A DNA stretch of 64,000 nt from Nitrospirota bacterium (GCA_021811105.1 JAJZPM010000006.1:54021-118020); one strand, 5' to 3'; shown: positions 9,345 through 18,122, numbered from the stretch's first letter. Notes: generated by a model from the letters alone, not told the origin. Program-made: numbers and translations.

Positions 9345-11680
9345 AGAGATGTCCCAGGATTATGGCGTTGTTCCAAAAAAGGATAGACGGCGATGACGCG
9401 CTTCTCAGGCTGGCCAGTCTCCGCTTCAGGGAGGCCCGTCTCGGCGCGGAGTATTACGCCGAATCCCCCGACGAACTCGAGTGGCTTCTCGGCTTCAGGC
9501 CCTTTCATGATGCCCCCGTTGCCGTCCACCTGCACCGGGATCTCAATATCAGCGAGGAATGGGGCAGACGGCTTATCTTCGATTTTGCCGGCCGCTTCAA
9601 GGGAAGGATTTACGGCATTGTCGTCCACGACCGGCCTGAGACTGCGTCGCGGTTCGATGAGTATCTTGCAGCGGTGAGGGATACCGCCTCCCGCCTGGGG
9701 CAGATCGAAGGGTGTCCCGGTCTTTTTATCGAATATGCCGCAGGGATCGATCCCGAGATTTTTGTCCTCCTTTTCAGGTCGGTCGCCGACCTCGACAAAG
9801 TGAGTGCGTGCGTCGACATCGGGCATATAGGCATCCGGCAGGCGAGGGTCCTTTTTTCGAAGAAATACCCTGATAAGGACATCTGCAGCCTGAGGCCTGA
9901 CAGTCCCGAACTTCCCTCCCTGATTGGAGACGTCGAAGGCGTCGTCCGCTCGGGACGGGAGAAAGTGCTTCAGGTTATAACGGAGCTCTGCAGCATCGGC
10001 AAGCAGCTCCACTTTCACCTTCATGATGCCCATCCGCTATCGACTTTCAGCCCTTTGGGCGTATCGGACCATCTCAGCTTTCTCACCGACATACCCCTGC
10101 CCTTCGAATACCGGGGAAAGAGATCCCTCGCCCCTATGTTCGGCCCTGAAGGGCTCGCCGAGGTGGCCGGTGAAGCGCTCCGGAATCTCGGGCCTGAGAA
10201 GACCTCTTTTTCGCTCGAGATCCACCCGACCGAGGGAAGACTCTCCCTGGGCAACGCCTCTTATCTCTTCACTCACTGGGTCGACAAGGGAAATGCCGAA
10301 CGTATGCACTACTGGCTTTCGGTCCTTGCCAGAAACCAGAGGCTCCTGCTCAAATCGTGTCCGGCTGTCGCCGAGATCGCCTATACGAGGAAGATGATCA
10401 TCTACAATCTCTTTCCGCTCCTGGCAGGGAAGTTTACTGCCTGGGGAAATCATCTTGAGCGGGCCTCTGAGATGGGGTTCAACTGGGTCTTCGTCAATCC
10501 GGTCCAGCGTCCCGGGGGTTCCGGAAGCCTCTATTCGATCGCAGACTACTTCGACCTAAATCCGCTGCTCATCGATGCGGAGAGCGGAATAACACCGAAG
10601 GAGCAGGCGCAGGAAGTGATGCGCTCAGCGGAAAAACTGGGGCTCAAGGTGATGGTGGACCTGGTCATCAACCACTGCTCTGTGGATTCGGACCTGCTCA
10701 AGTCCCATCCGGAATGGTTTCTATGGGAGTCCAGAGGCCGCGTCGCCCATCCCTTCGCGGACGAGGACGGAAAAAAGGTGGTATGGAAAGACCTCGCGAA
10801 GTTCGACCACCGTAATACAAGGGACAAGGAGGGGCTTTATCAGTTTTTCCTAGTGGTCACGCGGTATCTTGCCGAACTCGGTTTCAAGGGATTCCGGTGC
10901 GATGCCGCATATCAGATACCCAGAAGTCTCTGGGAGAGGCTGATCAGGGAGACGAAGCAACTCCACCCCGACGTACTTTTTTTTGCCGAGACCCTCGGAA
11001 ACCCTCCGGACCTCACGAGGAAAACCGCAAGCGCCGGGTTCGATTACATCTTCAACAGTTCAAAGTGGTGGGACTTCTCCAGCCACTGGCTGATGAAGCA
11101 GTATGCGCTCACGAGGGACATCGCTCCTTCCATAAGTTTTCCGGAAAGCCATGATACGGTCAGGCTATGCGAGGAACTGCGCGGGAACATAGAGGGAGTA
11201 AAGCAGCGATACCTCTTTTCCGCCCTGTTTTCCGGCGGGGTGATGATGCCGATGGGCTTCGAATTCGGCTTCCGGAAAAGACTGCACGTGGTGAAGACAA
11301 AACCGGAGGACTGGGAGGATACCGGGATCGACCTCACCTCTTTCATCGCCCGCGTAAACAGGATCAAGGCAGAGCACATCATCTTCCAGGAAGACTCGCC
11401 TACCGAGATGCTCCACCATGAAAACCCGAACGTCCTGCTCATGTGGAAGGCTTCGACCCACACACAAGAGGAGTCTCTGGTCATCATCAACAAAGATATT
11501 TCCCATAGCCAGTACTTTCATGCGGAAAGTCTCCGGAAGTATCTCCAGGCGGGGGCCCCGCTGGTCGATATTTCACCCGAAAACCCCCTGGATTATATCC
11601 CCGCTCCCTTCTCCTACGATCTCGCACCGGGTCAGGTGATCGTGCTCATCACACAGAGGGACGTCCCCGGAGAAGATTAG
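9332..11680 (+). CDS. TIM barrel fused to GH13 alpha-amylase-type domain
   Basis: A 782-residue protein overlapping the previous gene by 13 bp, with GGGAGGAAGGA before the ATG. Residues about 1-330 form a second sugar isomerase-like TIM barrel (ACVDIGHIGI, HFHLHDAHP, FSLEIHP). Residues about 350-780 form a GH13 catalytic domain with every expected site: DLVINHC (region I), FRCDAAY with nucleophile Asp524, FFAETLG with acid/base Glu553, and PESHDTVRL with Asp608. It has no signal peptide, so it acts inside the cell. Likely it cleaves or transfers chains of the storage glucan phosphorylated by the two upstream dikinases. Hydrolase versus transglycosylase cannot be decided from the sequence. Confidence 0.85.
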   Translation: MSDIERCPRIMALFQKRIDGDDALLRLASLRFREARLGAEYYAESPDELEWLLGFRPFHDAPVAVHLHRDLNISEEWGRRLIFDFAGRFKGRIYGIVVHDRPETASRFDEYLAAVRDTASRLGQIEGCPGLFIEYAAGIDPEIFVLLFRSVADLDKVSACVDIGHIGIRQARVLFSKKYPDKDICSLRPDSPELPSLIGDVEGVVRSGREKVLQVITELCSIGKQLHFHLHDAHPLSTFSPLGVSDHLSFLTDIPLPFEYRGKRSLAPMFGPEGLAEVAGEALRNLGPEKTSFSLEIHPTEGRLSLGNASYLFTHWVDKGNAERMHYWLSVLARNQRLLLKSCPAVAEIAYTRKMIIYNLFPLLAGKFTAWGNHLERASEMGFNWVFVNPVQRPGGSGSLYSIADYFDLNPLLIDAESGITPKEQAQEVMRSAEKLGLKVMVDLVINHCSVDSDLLKSHPEWFLWESRGRVAHPFADEDGKKVVWKDLAKFDHRNTRDKEGLYQFFLVVTRYLAELGFKGFRCDAAYQIPRSLWERLIRETKQLHPDVLFFAETLGNPPDLTRKTASAGFDYIFNSSKWWDFSSHWLMKQYALTRDIAPSISFPESHDTVRLCEELRGNIEGVKQRYLFSALFSGGVMMPMGFEFGFRKRLHVVKTKPEDWEDTGIDLTSFIARVNRIKAEHIIFQEDSPTEMLHHENPNVLLMWKASTHTQEESLVIINKDISHSQYFHAESLRKYLQAGAPLVDISPENPLDYIPAPFSYDLAPGQVIVLITQRDVPGED

Positions 11681-11736
11681 GCGGGCAATCATGCAAAAAA
11701 GAGCGGTTTTCAGGGTCTTGCAACATCCCGTTTTCC

Positions 11737-11766
11737 TTGACCAAAAAGGGCTTCCTCTGATATGCT
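11737..11766 (+). promoter_or_regulatory. promoter of the dksA-like gene
   Basis: TTGACC (11737-11742), an 18-bp spacer and an extended -10 TGATATGCT (TATGCT 11761-11766) precede the DksA-type gene. The predicted start near 11773 gives a short leader carrying the AGAGGAG ribosome-binding site. Confidence 0.65.
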
Positions 11767-11791
11767 AAACAATCTCAAAAGAGGAGTCCTT

Positions 11792-12385
11792 ATGGCCAAG
11801 ATAAAAAGCACTAAAAAAAGGAAAGCCGCTCAGAAACCGAAATCTGCGCAGCCGAAGGCCAAGCCGGCCGTGAAAAAGACGACTGCCGCCGTGAAGGCGA
11901 CAAAGCCGAAGGTGGCGGCAAGCGCCTCGTCCATGAAGGCTGTGCGGGCTCCGAAAAAAATCACGGGAAATCCCGTCAAAGAGGTGACGTTGAAAACAGT
12001 CAAGAAACAGGAAAAACTTTCTCCCCGAGAGGAGAAGATCCAGCATATAAAGCTCAAATTAGTGAGACAGAGGGAGTCGCTCCTGAACGAAGCGGAATCC
12101 GCCCTGAACGAACTCCCCGGCCAGACGATATTTCCGGACCTCGGGGACCAGGCAACCGCAGAGACCGACAGGAACTTCATGCTGAGGCTGAGGGGCAGAG
12201 AACAGCGTCTCCTGAAGAAGATCGACGAGGCGATCGACCGCATCGATAGCGGGATATTCGGCATCTGCGACGACTGCGGCAATGAAATAGACATCAAGCG
12301 GCTCGAGGCAAGACCGGTCACCACGATGTGCATAGAGTGCAAGACCCTCCAGGAGGAAGAGGAGAGGATCAGGGAAGGTTCCTGA
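11792..12385 (+). CDS. DksA/TraR-family zinc-finger protein with Lys/Ala-rich N-terminus
   Basis: A 197-residue protein. The first 80-90 residues are a histone H1-like Lys/Ala/Pro-rich tail. The C-terminal half is a DksA/TraR domain: a coiled coil with LNELPGQTIFPDLGDQATAETDRNFMLRLRGRE split around residues 115-150, then a C4 zinc finger CDDC...CIEC near the end. DksA proteins bind the RNA polymerase secondary channel, and the basic tail may add DNA or RNA binding. The frame opens at 11762, but ATG 11792 follows AAGAGGAG at proper spacing and begins MAKIKSTKKR. It has its own promoter. Confidence 0.85.
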   Translation: MAKIKSTKKRKAAQKPKSAQPKAKPAVKKTTAAVKATKPKVAASASSMKAVRAPKKITGNPVKEVTLKTVKKQEKLSPREEKIQHIKLKLVRQRESLLNEAESALNELPGQTIFPDLGDQATAETDRNFMLRLRGREQRLLKKIDEAIDRIDSGIFGICDDCGNEIDIKRLEARPVTTMCIECKTLQEEEERIREGS

Positions 12386-12538
12386 GAAGCACCGTCGTAA
12401 CGCCGGCTGCAGCACTGTAGCCGCTGACAGGTTTTCTCCCGAAATAGACCGCTGAATGCCCTCCGGCTAAAATACGCAATTCGCCTCCGTGCCGGCAAAA
12501 AACAGGCATGCTCATTTGCCGCGATGTCCTCAGAGAAA

Positions 12539-12566
12539 GCCGCTGGAGCATATCATTTCCAGCGGC
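12539..12566 (-). terminator. intrinsic terminator of the exported Tyr-rich protein gene
   Basis: A perfect 9-bp stem, GCCGCTGGA (12539-12547) with TCCAGCGGC (12558-12566), lies 18 bp past the stop on the minus strand and is followed there by TTTCTCT. Confidence 0.7.
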
Positions 12567-12584
12567 GGGATCTTTCGCGATTTC

Positions 12585-12926
12585 CTAATACCTCCGATGC
12601 CCGTAGCCTCTGTAGTCCCAATCGCCTCTCCAGCCTCTGTGGTGCCAATGACGGTACCGGAAATACGGCCCATAGCCGTAGTAATACGGCCCATAATACG
12701 GCGAATAGTAAGCGCGCCTATAGACCGGATACGGCGGCGCCGCGTAAACAGGACCAGGGTAGTAGTAGGGAGCGGGCGCCCCTATCGAAACGCCGAAAGG
12801 CGGTACAACCAGCGAAAAGCCGACGACCGGCCCTCTATACCAGGCGTCCGCCTTGCCCGGGCTGAGTGCCAGTAGAACCCCGAGGGCCAGAACTGCGATC
12901 AATACCTTCGAAAACATGGTCTTCAT
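12585..12926 (-). CDS. exported Tyr/Pro/Gly-rich small protein
   Basis: A 113-residue protein with a clear Sec signal peptide (MKTMFSKVLIAVLALGVLL, cleavage after KADA). The mature part is dominated by Tyr, Pro, Gly, Arg and His (PYYYPGPVYAAPPYP, GPYYYGYGPYFRY). Such proteins occur widely in Nitrospirota and Deltaproteobacteria as periplasmic or surface proteins without known function. GGCGGAGGAGG precedes the ATG, preceded by a small CGCCT/AGGCG hairpin that could mask the ribosome-binding site. It is monocistronic. Confidence 0.75.
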   Translation of the reverse strand: MKTMFSKVLIAVLALGVLLALSPGKADAWYRGPVVGFSLVVPPFGVSIGAPAPYYYPGPVYAAPPYPVYRRAYYSPYYGPYYYGYGPYFRYRHWHHRGWRGDWDYRGYGHRRY

Positions 12927-13495
12927 CTTTCTCCTCCTCCGCCTTACCAGGCGTGTCTCTATCTTCTTGATTAAAGAGTAACAAAAGAATATGAAGCTGA
13001 AATGAAGGCTTTATGAATAATTGTAAATTTGCTTGGGAAGCAAATAACTGCAGGCATAATATAACGAGCACTGATGCTGCAAACCCAATAAAGGCAACGC
13101 AGGAAACAACGGCCCCAAAATCTCTTCATTGACAGTTACGATCGCATGTACCCGAAGATCTTCTTTCCAAAACAGTGAAGTCCCGGATGTCGGGACTATT
13201 GCGAACCCTTATCAGGAGAACGCCGCTTCGCTTCGTCCTTCGCCCCCCTGACCGAAGATGAAAGGAGACGACTAGCGGCCGGTTTTCCCGATCGCCCGGG
13301 AGCTGACGTATTACAATACGTGAAGTCGCGGAGTTTAGGGGTAATATGTGGAAAGTTCGCTATCGAAGATTTCCTCACAGGAAGCCGCTGTCATTGTCGT
13401 ACCGCGCCGTCTGAGGTGTACGACCGGAAATCATTGCTGAAGCCCGGGCTCAAGAGTACTTGGGATAGCAAAAGTCAATAATCAAGTCTGACCCC
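12927..13495. other. 569-bp intergenic region
   Basis: No convincing gene was found; the short frames have no ribosome-binding site. Visible structures are a 7-bp hairpin AGTCCCG/CGGGACT (13179-13197) and the perfect interrupted palindrome ACGTATTACAATACGT (13306-13321). The right end, just before a truncated gene, carries AAGTCTGACCCC, a sequence I associate with decayed mobile or REP-associated sites, though this is weak. Confidence 0.5.
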
Positions 13496-13690
13496 ATGTG
13501 CTCCAACCTAGAGGTGGAATCGTTAGACAGCGAGACAAAAAAGAAAATCCGACAGATTGCCTGGGAAGTCGGCTTCGAACATCTCATGCATATCTCTCCA
13601 TTGATCTTTACCCGTCATGAGATCGAGAAATCGCCTCTGCGGGCTTCGGATATTGTCAAGAATATCGAGAAGGAAGGGGTTGCCGTATGA
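13496..13690 (+). pseudogene. 5'-truncated nucleotidyltransferase (C-terminal part)
   Basis: These 64 residues (KKIRQIAWEVGFEHLMHISPL, then SPLRASDIVKNIEKEGVAV) match the C-terminal strands and helix of MNT-type nucleotidyltransferase domain proteins, which end with ...SPLxxNIxxEGVxx. The first half, with the GSxxxGxxxxxSDxD active site, is missing and no ribosome-binding site precedes the apparent ATG. The break falls at the AAGTCTGACCCC sequence. It is probably a dead antitoxin-type gene. Confidence 0.6.
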
Positions 13691-13777
13691 CTGGCTGCGC
13701 ATCTCTATAGGCTGCCCGCTGCAACTCCAGGCGCAACGACGATCGAAAAATGATGGCATAACAAGAGGAGGTATCAT

Positions 13778-14005
13778 ATGCATGGAATGAAGGAAATAAT
13801 TCAGGAAGCAGAATCTCTTCCAGTGGAAGAAAGGGCTATGGTTATCGATTCCTTACTGAAAACGCTTAACCCGCCGTCAGCGAAGATTGATGCCGAATGG
13901 GCAAAGGTCGCCAAACGGCGGCTTGCAGAACTGCGCTCATGCAGCGTAAAGGCGGTCCCGGGGCCGGATGTCTTTGAGCAAATACGAGAGCGCTTCGAAA
14001 AATGA
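13778..14005 (+). CDS. addiction module antitoxin, CHP02574 family
   Basis: A 75-residue protein with the family's pattern: IIQEAESLPVEERAMVIDSLLKTLN at the start and a charged C-terminal helix. These proteins (PF09720) are antitoxins for RelE/ParE-type toxins. AAGAGGAGG is well placed before the ATG. The ATGA overlap with the next frame shows it was once coupled to a toxin gene, which is now only a stub, so this is likely an orphan antitoxin. Confidence 0.8.
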   Translation: MHGMKEIIQEAESLPVEERAMVIDSLLKTLNPPSAKIDAEWAKVAKRRLAELRSCSVKAVPGPDVFEQIRERFEK

Positions 14006-14067
14006 CTTTCTCATTTCACCCCGAAGCGGAAGCTGAGTTTATCGGGTCCCGATCTCTATCCGTTTGA
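14002..14067 (+). pseudogene. truncated RelE/ParE-type toxin
   Basis: A 21-codon stub overlapping the antitoxin stop by ATGA. It reads MTFSFHPEAEAEF, the typical first strand and helix of RelE/ParE toxins, then loses the family sequence (IGSRSLSV) and stops. The rest of the toxin is absent and the argD promoter follows, so a deletion joined the toxin 5' end to the argD upstream region. Confidence 0.7.
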
Positions 14068-14093
14068 TTTTTCAATGAATTTTGGGTTATTAT
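14064..14093 (+). promoter_or_regulatory. argD promoter, apparently leaderless
   Basis: TTGATT (14064-14069), an 18-bp spacer and TATTAT (14088-14093) put the expected transcription start at about 14100, the first base of the argD ATG. No Shine-Dalgarno exists between them. The -35 box overlaps the end of the toxin stub. Confidence 0.55.
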
Positions 14094-14099
14094 TCCTGC

Positions 14100-15296
14100 A
14101 TGGAAATCAAGAAACTTCTGGAAGATTCTGCCCGCTACCTGATGAATACGTATAACAGATTCCCTATCGTCCTCAGAAAGGGACGGGGGATGAAGGTATG
14201 GAGTTCGGACGGCAAGGAGTACCTCGACTTCGTCGGCGGGATCGCGGTAAACTGTCTCGGCCACTGCCACCCGAAGGTAGTGGTGGCGCTGCAGAAACAG
14301 GCACAGCGGCTTATCCATGTTTCGAATTATTACCACATCGAGCCACAGATCAAGCTGGCGAAACTGCTCGTCGAAAACTCCTTCGCGGACAAGGTATTCT
14401 TTTGCAATTCAGGGGCAGAGGCGAACGAGGCGGCGATAAAGCTCTCCCGCCGTTATTTTCGCGAGCAGGTCGGCGTCAACCGCTTCAGGATCATCACCGC
14501 GCTGAATTCCTTCCACGGCAGAACGCTCGCGACCGTGACGGCAACGGGCCAGGCCAAATTCCAGGCCGGCTTCGAGCCGCTCGTCCCGGGATTCACTCAC
14601 GTCGAGTTCAACGACATAGACGCAATCGAGAAGGCGGTCACGAAGGAGACCTGTGCGGTCATGATCGAACCGATCCAGGGCGAAGGCGGGGTGAAGGTCC
14701 CCGACCCGGATTACCTGCGTAACCTGCGCGAACTCTGCGACCGCCACGGTATTCTCCTCATCCTCGACGAGGTACAGACCGGTATCGGCCGGACCGGCAA
14801 GTTCTTCGCCTATGAGCATTTCGGCATCACCCCGGACATAATGACGCTTGCGAAGGGGCTGGGCGGGGGCGTGCCGATCGGCGCAATGCTCGCGACCGAC
14901 AAGGTCGCGGCCGGCTTCGAGCCGGGCACTCATGCAACCACATTTGGCGGAAACCCCCTGGTCTGTGCGGCAGCGGTGGCGGCTATGGAGGTGATCCTCG
15001 AAGACGGTTTTGTCCTCGACCAATGCCGGAGGATGGGAAAATATTTTCAGAAGAGACTCGAAGAGCTGAAAAAGGAGTTTCCGAGTATCGTCGCGGACAT
15101 ACGCGGAATGGGGCTGATGATCGGCATGGAGCTGACCCGCGACGGCGGCCCAATCGTAAAATCCTGTATGGATAAAGGGCTGTTGATAAACTGCACTGCG
15201 GGGAACGTACTGAGATTCATACCTCCGCTGATTGTGACTGAAAAGGAGATCGACCATCTCATCGACGCGCTCGAACAGATCTTCGATCAGCTTTAA
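14100..15296 (+). CDS. argD: acetylornithine aminotransferase
   Basis: A 398-residue class III PLP aminotransferase that converts N-acetylglutamate semialdehyde to N-acetylornithine in arginine synthesis. Visible signatures are DFVGGIAVNCLGHCHP near residue 40, FCNSGAEANEAAIKLSR around 100 (PLP phosphate loop), ILDEVQTGIGRTG around 222 (PLP Asp) and TLAKGLGGGVPIGA around 251 (Schiff-base Lys). The frame opens at a TTG at 14082, but ATG 14100 fits the family start. It is followed 13 bp later by argF, forming an arginine operon. Confidence 0.96.
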   Translation: MEIKKLLEDSARYLMNTYNRFPIVLRKGRGMKVWSSDGKEYLDFVGGIAVNCLGHCHPKVVVALQKQAQRLIHVSNYYHIEPQIKLAKLLVENSFADKVFFCNSGAEANEAAIKLSRRYFREQVGVNRFRIITALNSFHGRTLATVTATGQAKFQAGFEPLVPGFTHVEFNDIDAIEKAVTKETCAVMIEPIQGEGGVKVPDPDYLRNLRELCDRHGILLILDEVQTGIGRTGKFFAYEHFGITPDIMTLAKGLGGGVPIGAMLATDKVAAGFEPGTHATTFGGNPLVCAAAVAAMEVILEDGFVLDQCRRMGKYFQKRLEELKKEFPSIVADIRGMGLMIGMELTRDGGPIVKSCMDKGLLINCTAGNVLRFIPPLIVTEKEIDHLIDALEQIFDQL

Positions 15297-15309
15297 CAGA
15301 GGAGAGAGG

Positions 15310-16215
15310 ATGAAAAGAGATTTTCTCGCAGTATCGGACCTTACCCAGGACGAGATAGGCCGTCTTCTGCAGCGCGCCGGAGAACTCAAGGCGGGTCGGG
15401 GCTCCAACCAGTGTCCGCTCATCGGAAAAAGCATAGGGCTTCTCTTTGAGAAGCCCTCCACCCGCACCAGGATCTCGTTCGAGGTCGGGGTATACCAGAT
15501 GGGCGGCAACTCGATCACCATGAACCCCTCGGAACTGCAGCTCGGCAGGGGTGAAACGATGCCGGACACCGCACGGACGATTTCGCGGTATCTGGACGGG
15601 ATCATGATACGCACCTTCTCCCATTCAACGCTCCTCCAGTTCGCCGCGGCCGCCTCTATCCCGGTGATCAACGGACTCAGCGACCTCCACCACCCCTGTC
15701 AGGCCCTTGCGGACCTTGTGACAATGACGGAAAAAAAGGGGAAACTGAAGGGCCTGAAGGTAGCTTTCATCGGCGACGGCAATAACGTCTGCAACTCCCT
15801 TATCGAGGCCGCGTCTCTTATGGAGTTCGATTTCGTGATCGCCTGCCCCGAGGGCTTCGAGCCCGACGCCGACATACTCGAGAAGGCGAGGGCATCCGCA
15901 AAGAGCGAGATCGTTGTCCTGCGGGACCCGAAGGAGGCTGCGGGGATGGCTGATGCCGTCTACACCGACGTCTGGGTGAGCATGGGGCAGGAAGGGCAGT
16001 CCGACGAAAAGAAACAAAGGCTCAGAGACTACCAGATCAACAGCAGGCTTCTCGCCTGTTCGAAAAAAGACGTGATCGTGCTGCACTGCCTGCCGGCACA
16101 TCGCGGGGAAGAGATCACGGACGATGTCATGGACGGCCCGCACAGTGTCGTATTCGACCAGGCCGAAAACAGACTGCACGCCCAGAAGGCGCTGCTTGAA
16201 ATGCTTATCAGATAG
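15310..16215 (+). CDS. argF: ornithine carbamoyltransferase
   Basis: This 301-residue enzyme makes citrulline from ornithine and carbamoyl phosphate. The carbamoyl phosphate site STRTRISFE lies near residue 52, HPCQALADL near 130, the ornithine-binding DVWVSMGQE near 223, and the HCLPAHRGEEIT loop near 260. Length is normal. AGAGGAGAGAGG precedes the ATG, and it follows argD closely. No argG or argH is nearby. Confidence 0.97.
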   Translation: MKRDFLAVSDLTQDEIGRLLQRAGELKAGRGSNQCPLIGKSIGLLFEKPSTRTRISFEVGVYQMGGNSITMNPSELQLGRGETMPDTARTISRYLDGIMIRTFSHSTLLQFAAAASIPVINGLSDLHHPCQALADLVTMTEKKGKLKGLKVAFIGDGNNVCNSLIEAASLMEFDFVIACPEGFEPDADILEKARASAKSEIVVLRDPKEAAGMADAVYTDVWVSMGQEGQSDEKKQRLRDYQINSRLLACSKKDVIVLHCLPAHRGEEITDDVMDGPHSVVFDQAENRLHAQKALLEMLIR

Positions 16216-16446
16216 ACTTCAGCAAAGAGGCAACGAGGCCCGATCACAAGAACAAGCCCTTGTCGTAGCGGGGGGCCGCAGTATATACTTTCGTAACCGG
16301 CGATGGTCGGGCGCAAGAAGTTCGGCCCGGACTTTTCCGGAAACCCTGAGCTGAAGGGAACCGCATGAAGTTTTCACATATACATTCTGCGAAAAAAGGC
16401 GGTAGTCAGGACAACTCCCTGCCCGGAAAGAGCGCGAAAGAGAACC

Positions 16447-18102
16447 TTGGATAACGTGCTTTCCGTCATACCCCTCGGTGGGGTCGAAGAGATCGGGATG
16501 AACATGACCGTGCTCGAATACGGGGACGACATGGTCGTGATCGACGCGGGTCTGATGTTCCCCGAGGAGGACATGCTCGGGATCGATTACGTCATCCCCG
16601 ACTTCACCTATATACTCGAAAACAGGGAGAAGGTAAGGGGGATCGTCCTCTCACACGGACACGAGGACCACACCGGCGCCCTCCCCTTTCTCCTGAAGGA
16701 GCTGAACGTTCCGGTCTACGGTACGCCCCTGACGCTCGGACTTGTAAGAGAAAAACTGAAAGAGCACAACCTCGAACACGTCGAATTGAACTCGGTGCTG
16801 CCGAGGGAGGTCGTCACGCTCGGCGTCTTCGAGATACAATTTATCAGGGTGACCCACAGCATCGTCGACGGCGTCGGGTTCGGGATCACAACGCCCGTCG
16901 GGAGAATCGTACATACCGGCGACTTCAAACTCGACCCCACGCCCGTCGACGGACAGCTGATGGACTTCCACAAGTTCTCGGAATATGGTGAGGCCGGGAC
17001 CGTCCTCCTCATGTCCGACAGCACCAACGCCGAAAAAGGCGGCTTCACCTTTTCCGAGAAAGAGGTGAGGAGGGCTTTCGAGGACATCTTCTCGACCGCA
17101 ACTGGCAGGATCATCATCGCCACCTTCGCCTCGAACATCCACCGCATCCAGCAGGTGATCGACGTGGCGGCGATGTTCGGAAGGAAGGTGATCCTTTCAG
17201 GGAAGAGCCTTGTCGCCAACGCCCAGATCGCGCTCGACCTCGGCTATCTCAAGATACCTGCGGACATGTGGGTTAGGCTCGACGAGTTGAAGCGCCTCGC
17301 GGAAAACGAGGTCGTGATCATCACCACAGGCAGCCAGGGCGAGCCTATGAGCGTGCTCTCCAGGATAGCCACGGACGAACACAAAACGATCAAGGTGAAA
17401 GCCGGAGACGTCGTGATACTCTCGGCGAAGATGATCCCCGGCAACGAGCGGTCGATCGGCCGGATCATCAACCACCTATTCAGGCGAGGCGCAAACGTGA
17501 TCTACGAAAAGGTCTCGGAGATCCATGTATCGGGTCATGCCTCTAAAGAGGAGCTTAAATTGATGCTGAACCTCGTGAAGCCGAAATATTTCATGCCGGT
17601 CCACGGCGAATTCCGCCACAAGGTCTACCACTCACGGCTCGCCGAAAAGACGGGGGTCCCGAAAGAGAACATATTCATACTCGACGACGGCGAAGTCCTG
17701 GAGATTTCGGACAATACCGCGGCAAAGGGCGGCACAGTCACCTCCGGCCGGATCTATGTCGACGGCAAGGGCGTCGGGGACGTCGAAGACATGGTCTTAC
17801 GGGACAGGAGAAGACTTGCCCATGACGGCATTGTGCTGGTCCTCCTCGGCATCGAGAAAATCACCGGCGCCATTGTCTCCGGTCCGGACATCATATCGCG
17901 GGGATTCGTCTTCGAGGACGCGTCGCAGGACGTGATCAACGACGTGAAAGAACTCGTCATCAACAGCATGAAGGAACTCGGCACCGAGGTCGTCGCAGAC
18001 AAGTCCCTGATCCAGGCGAAGATCCGGTCGGTCCTGAAAAAATACCTCAGGAACACGATGGAGAGAAAGCCGATGATCATGCCTATCATCTTCGAGGTGT
18101 AG
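16447..18102 (+). CDS. rnj: ribonuclease J
   Basis: A 551-residue metallo-beta-lactamase/beta-CASP RNase that acts as 5'-3' exo- and endonuclease in mRNA decay and rRNA maturation. It begins VLSVIPLGGVEEIGMN. The metal motif SHGHEDHTGALPFLL lies around residue 65, HTGDFKLDPTPVDG around 155, the beta-CASP motif TTGSQGEPMSVLSRIA around 295, and HVSGHASKEELKLM around 360. The C-terminal domain is complete. The start is a TTG without a strong Shine-Dalgarno, so the first residues are uncertain. It stands alone between argF and a convergent gene. Confidence 0.94.
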   Translation: MDNVLSVIPLGGVEEIGMNMTVLEYGDDMVVIDAGLMFPEEDMLGIDYVIPDFTYILENREKVRGIVLSHGHEDHTGALPFLLKELNVPVYGTPLTLGLVREKLKEHNLEHVELNSVLPREVVTLGVFEIQFIRVTHSIVDGVGFGITTPVGRIVHTGDFKLDPTPVDGQLMDFHKFSEYGEAGTVLLMSDSTNAEKGGFTFSEKEVRRAFEDIFSTATGRIIIATFASNIHRIQQVIDVAAMFGRKVILSGKSLVANAQIALDLGYLKIPADMWVRLDELKRLAENEVVIITTGSQGEPMSVLSRIATDEHKTIKVKAGDVVILSAKMIPGNERSIGRIINHLFRRGANVIYEKVSEIHVSGHASKEELKLMLNLVKPKYFMPVHGEFRHKVYHSRLAEKTGVPKENIFILDDGEVLEISDNTAAKGGTVTSGRIYVDGKGVGDVEDMVLRDRRRLAHDGIVLVLLGIEKITGAIVSGPDIISRGFVFEDASQDVINDVKELVINSMKELGTEVVADKSLIQAKIRSVLKKYLRNTMERKPMIMPIIFEV

Positions 18103-18122
18103 CAAGACAGTCACTGTATTGC

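Noticed and set aside
13196..13378. A 60-codon minus-strand frame in the 12.9-13.5 kb gap
   Set aside because: No ribosome-binding site, unusual composition, and it covers palindromic sequence that looks non-coding.
14409..15671. A 420-codon minus-strand frame opposite argD and argF
   Set aside because: It crosses two well-supported genes on the other strand and has no recognisable domain.
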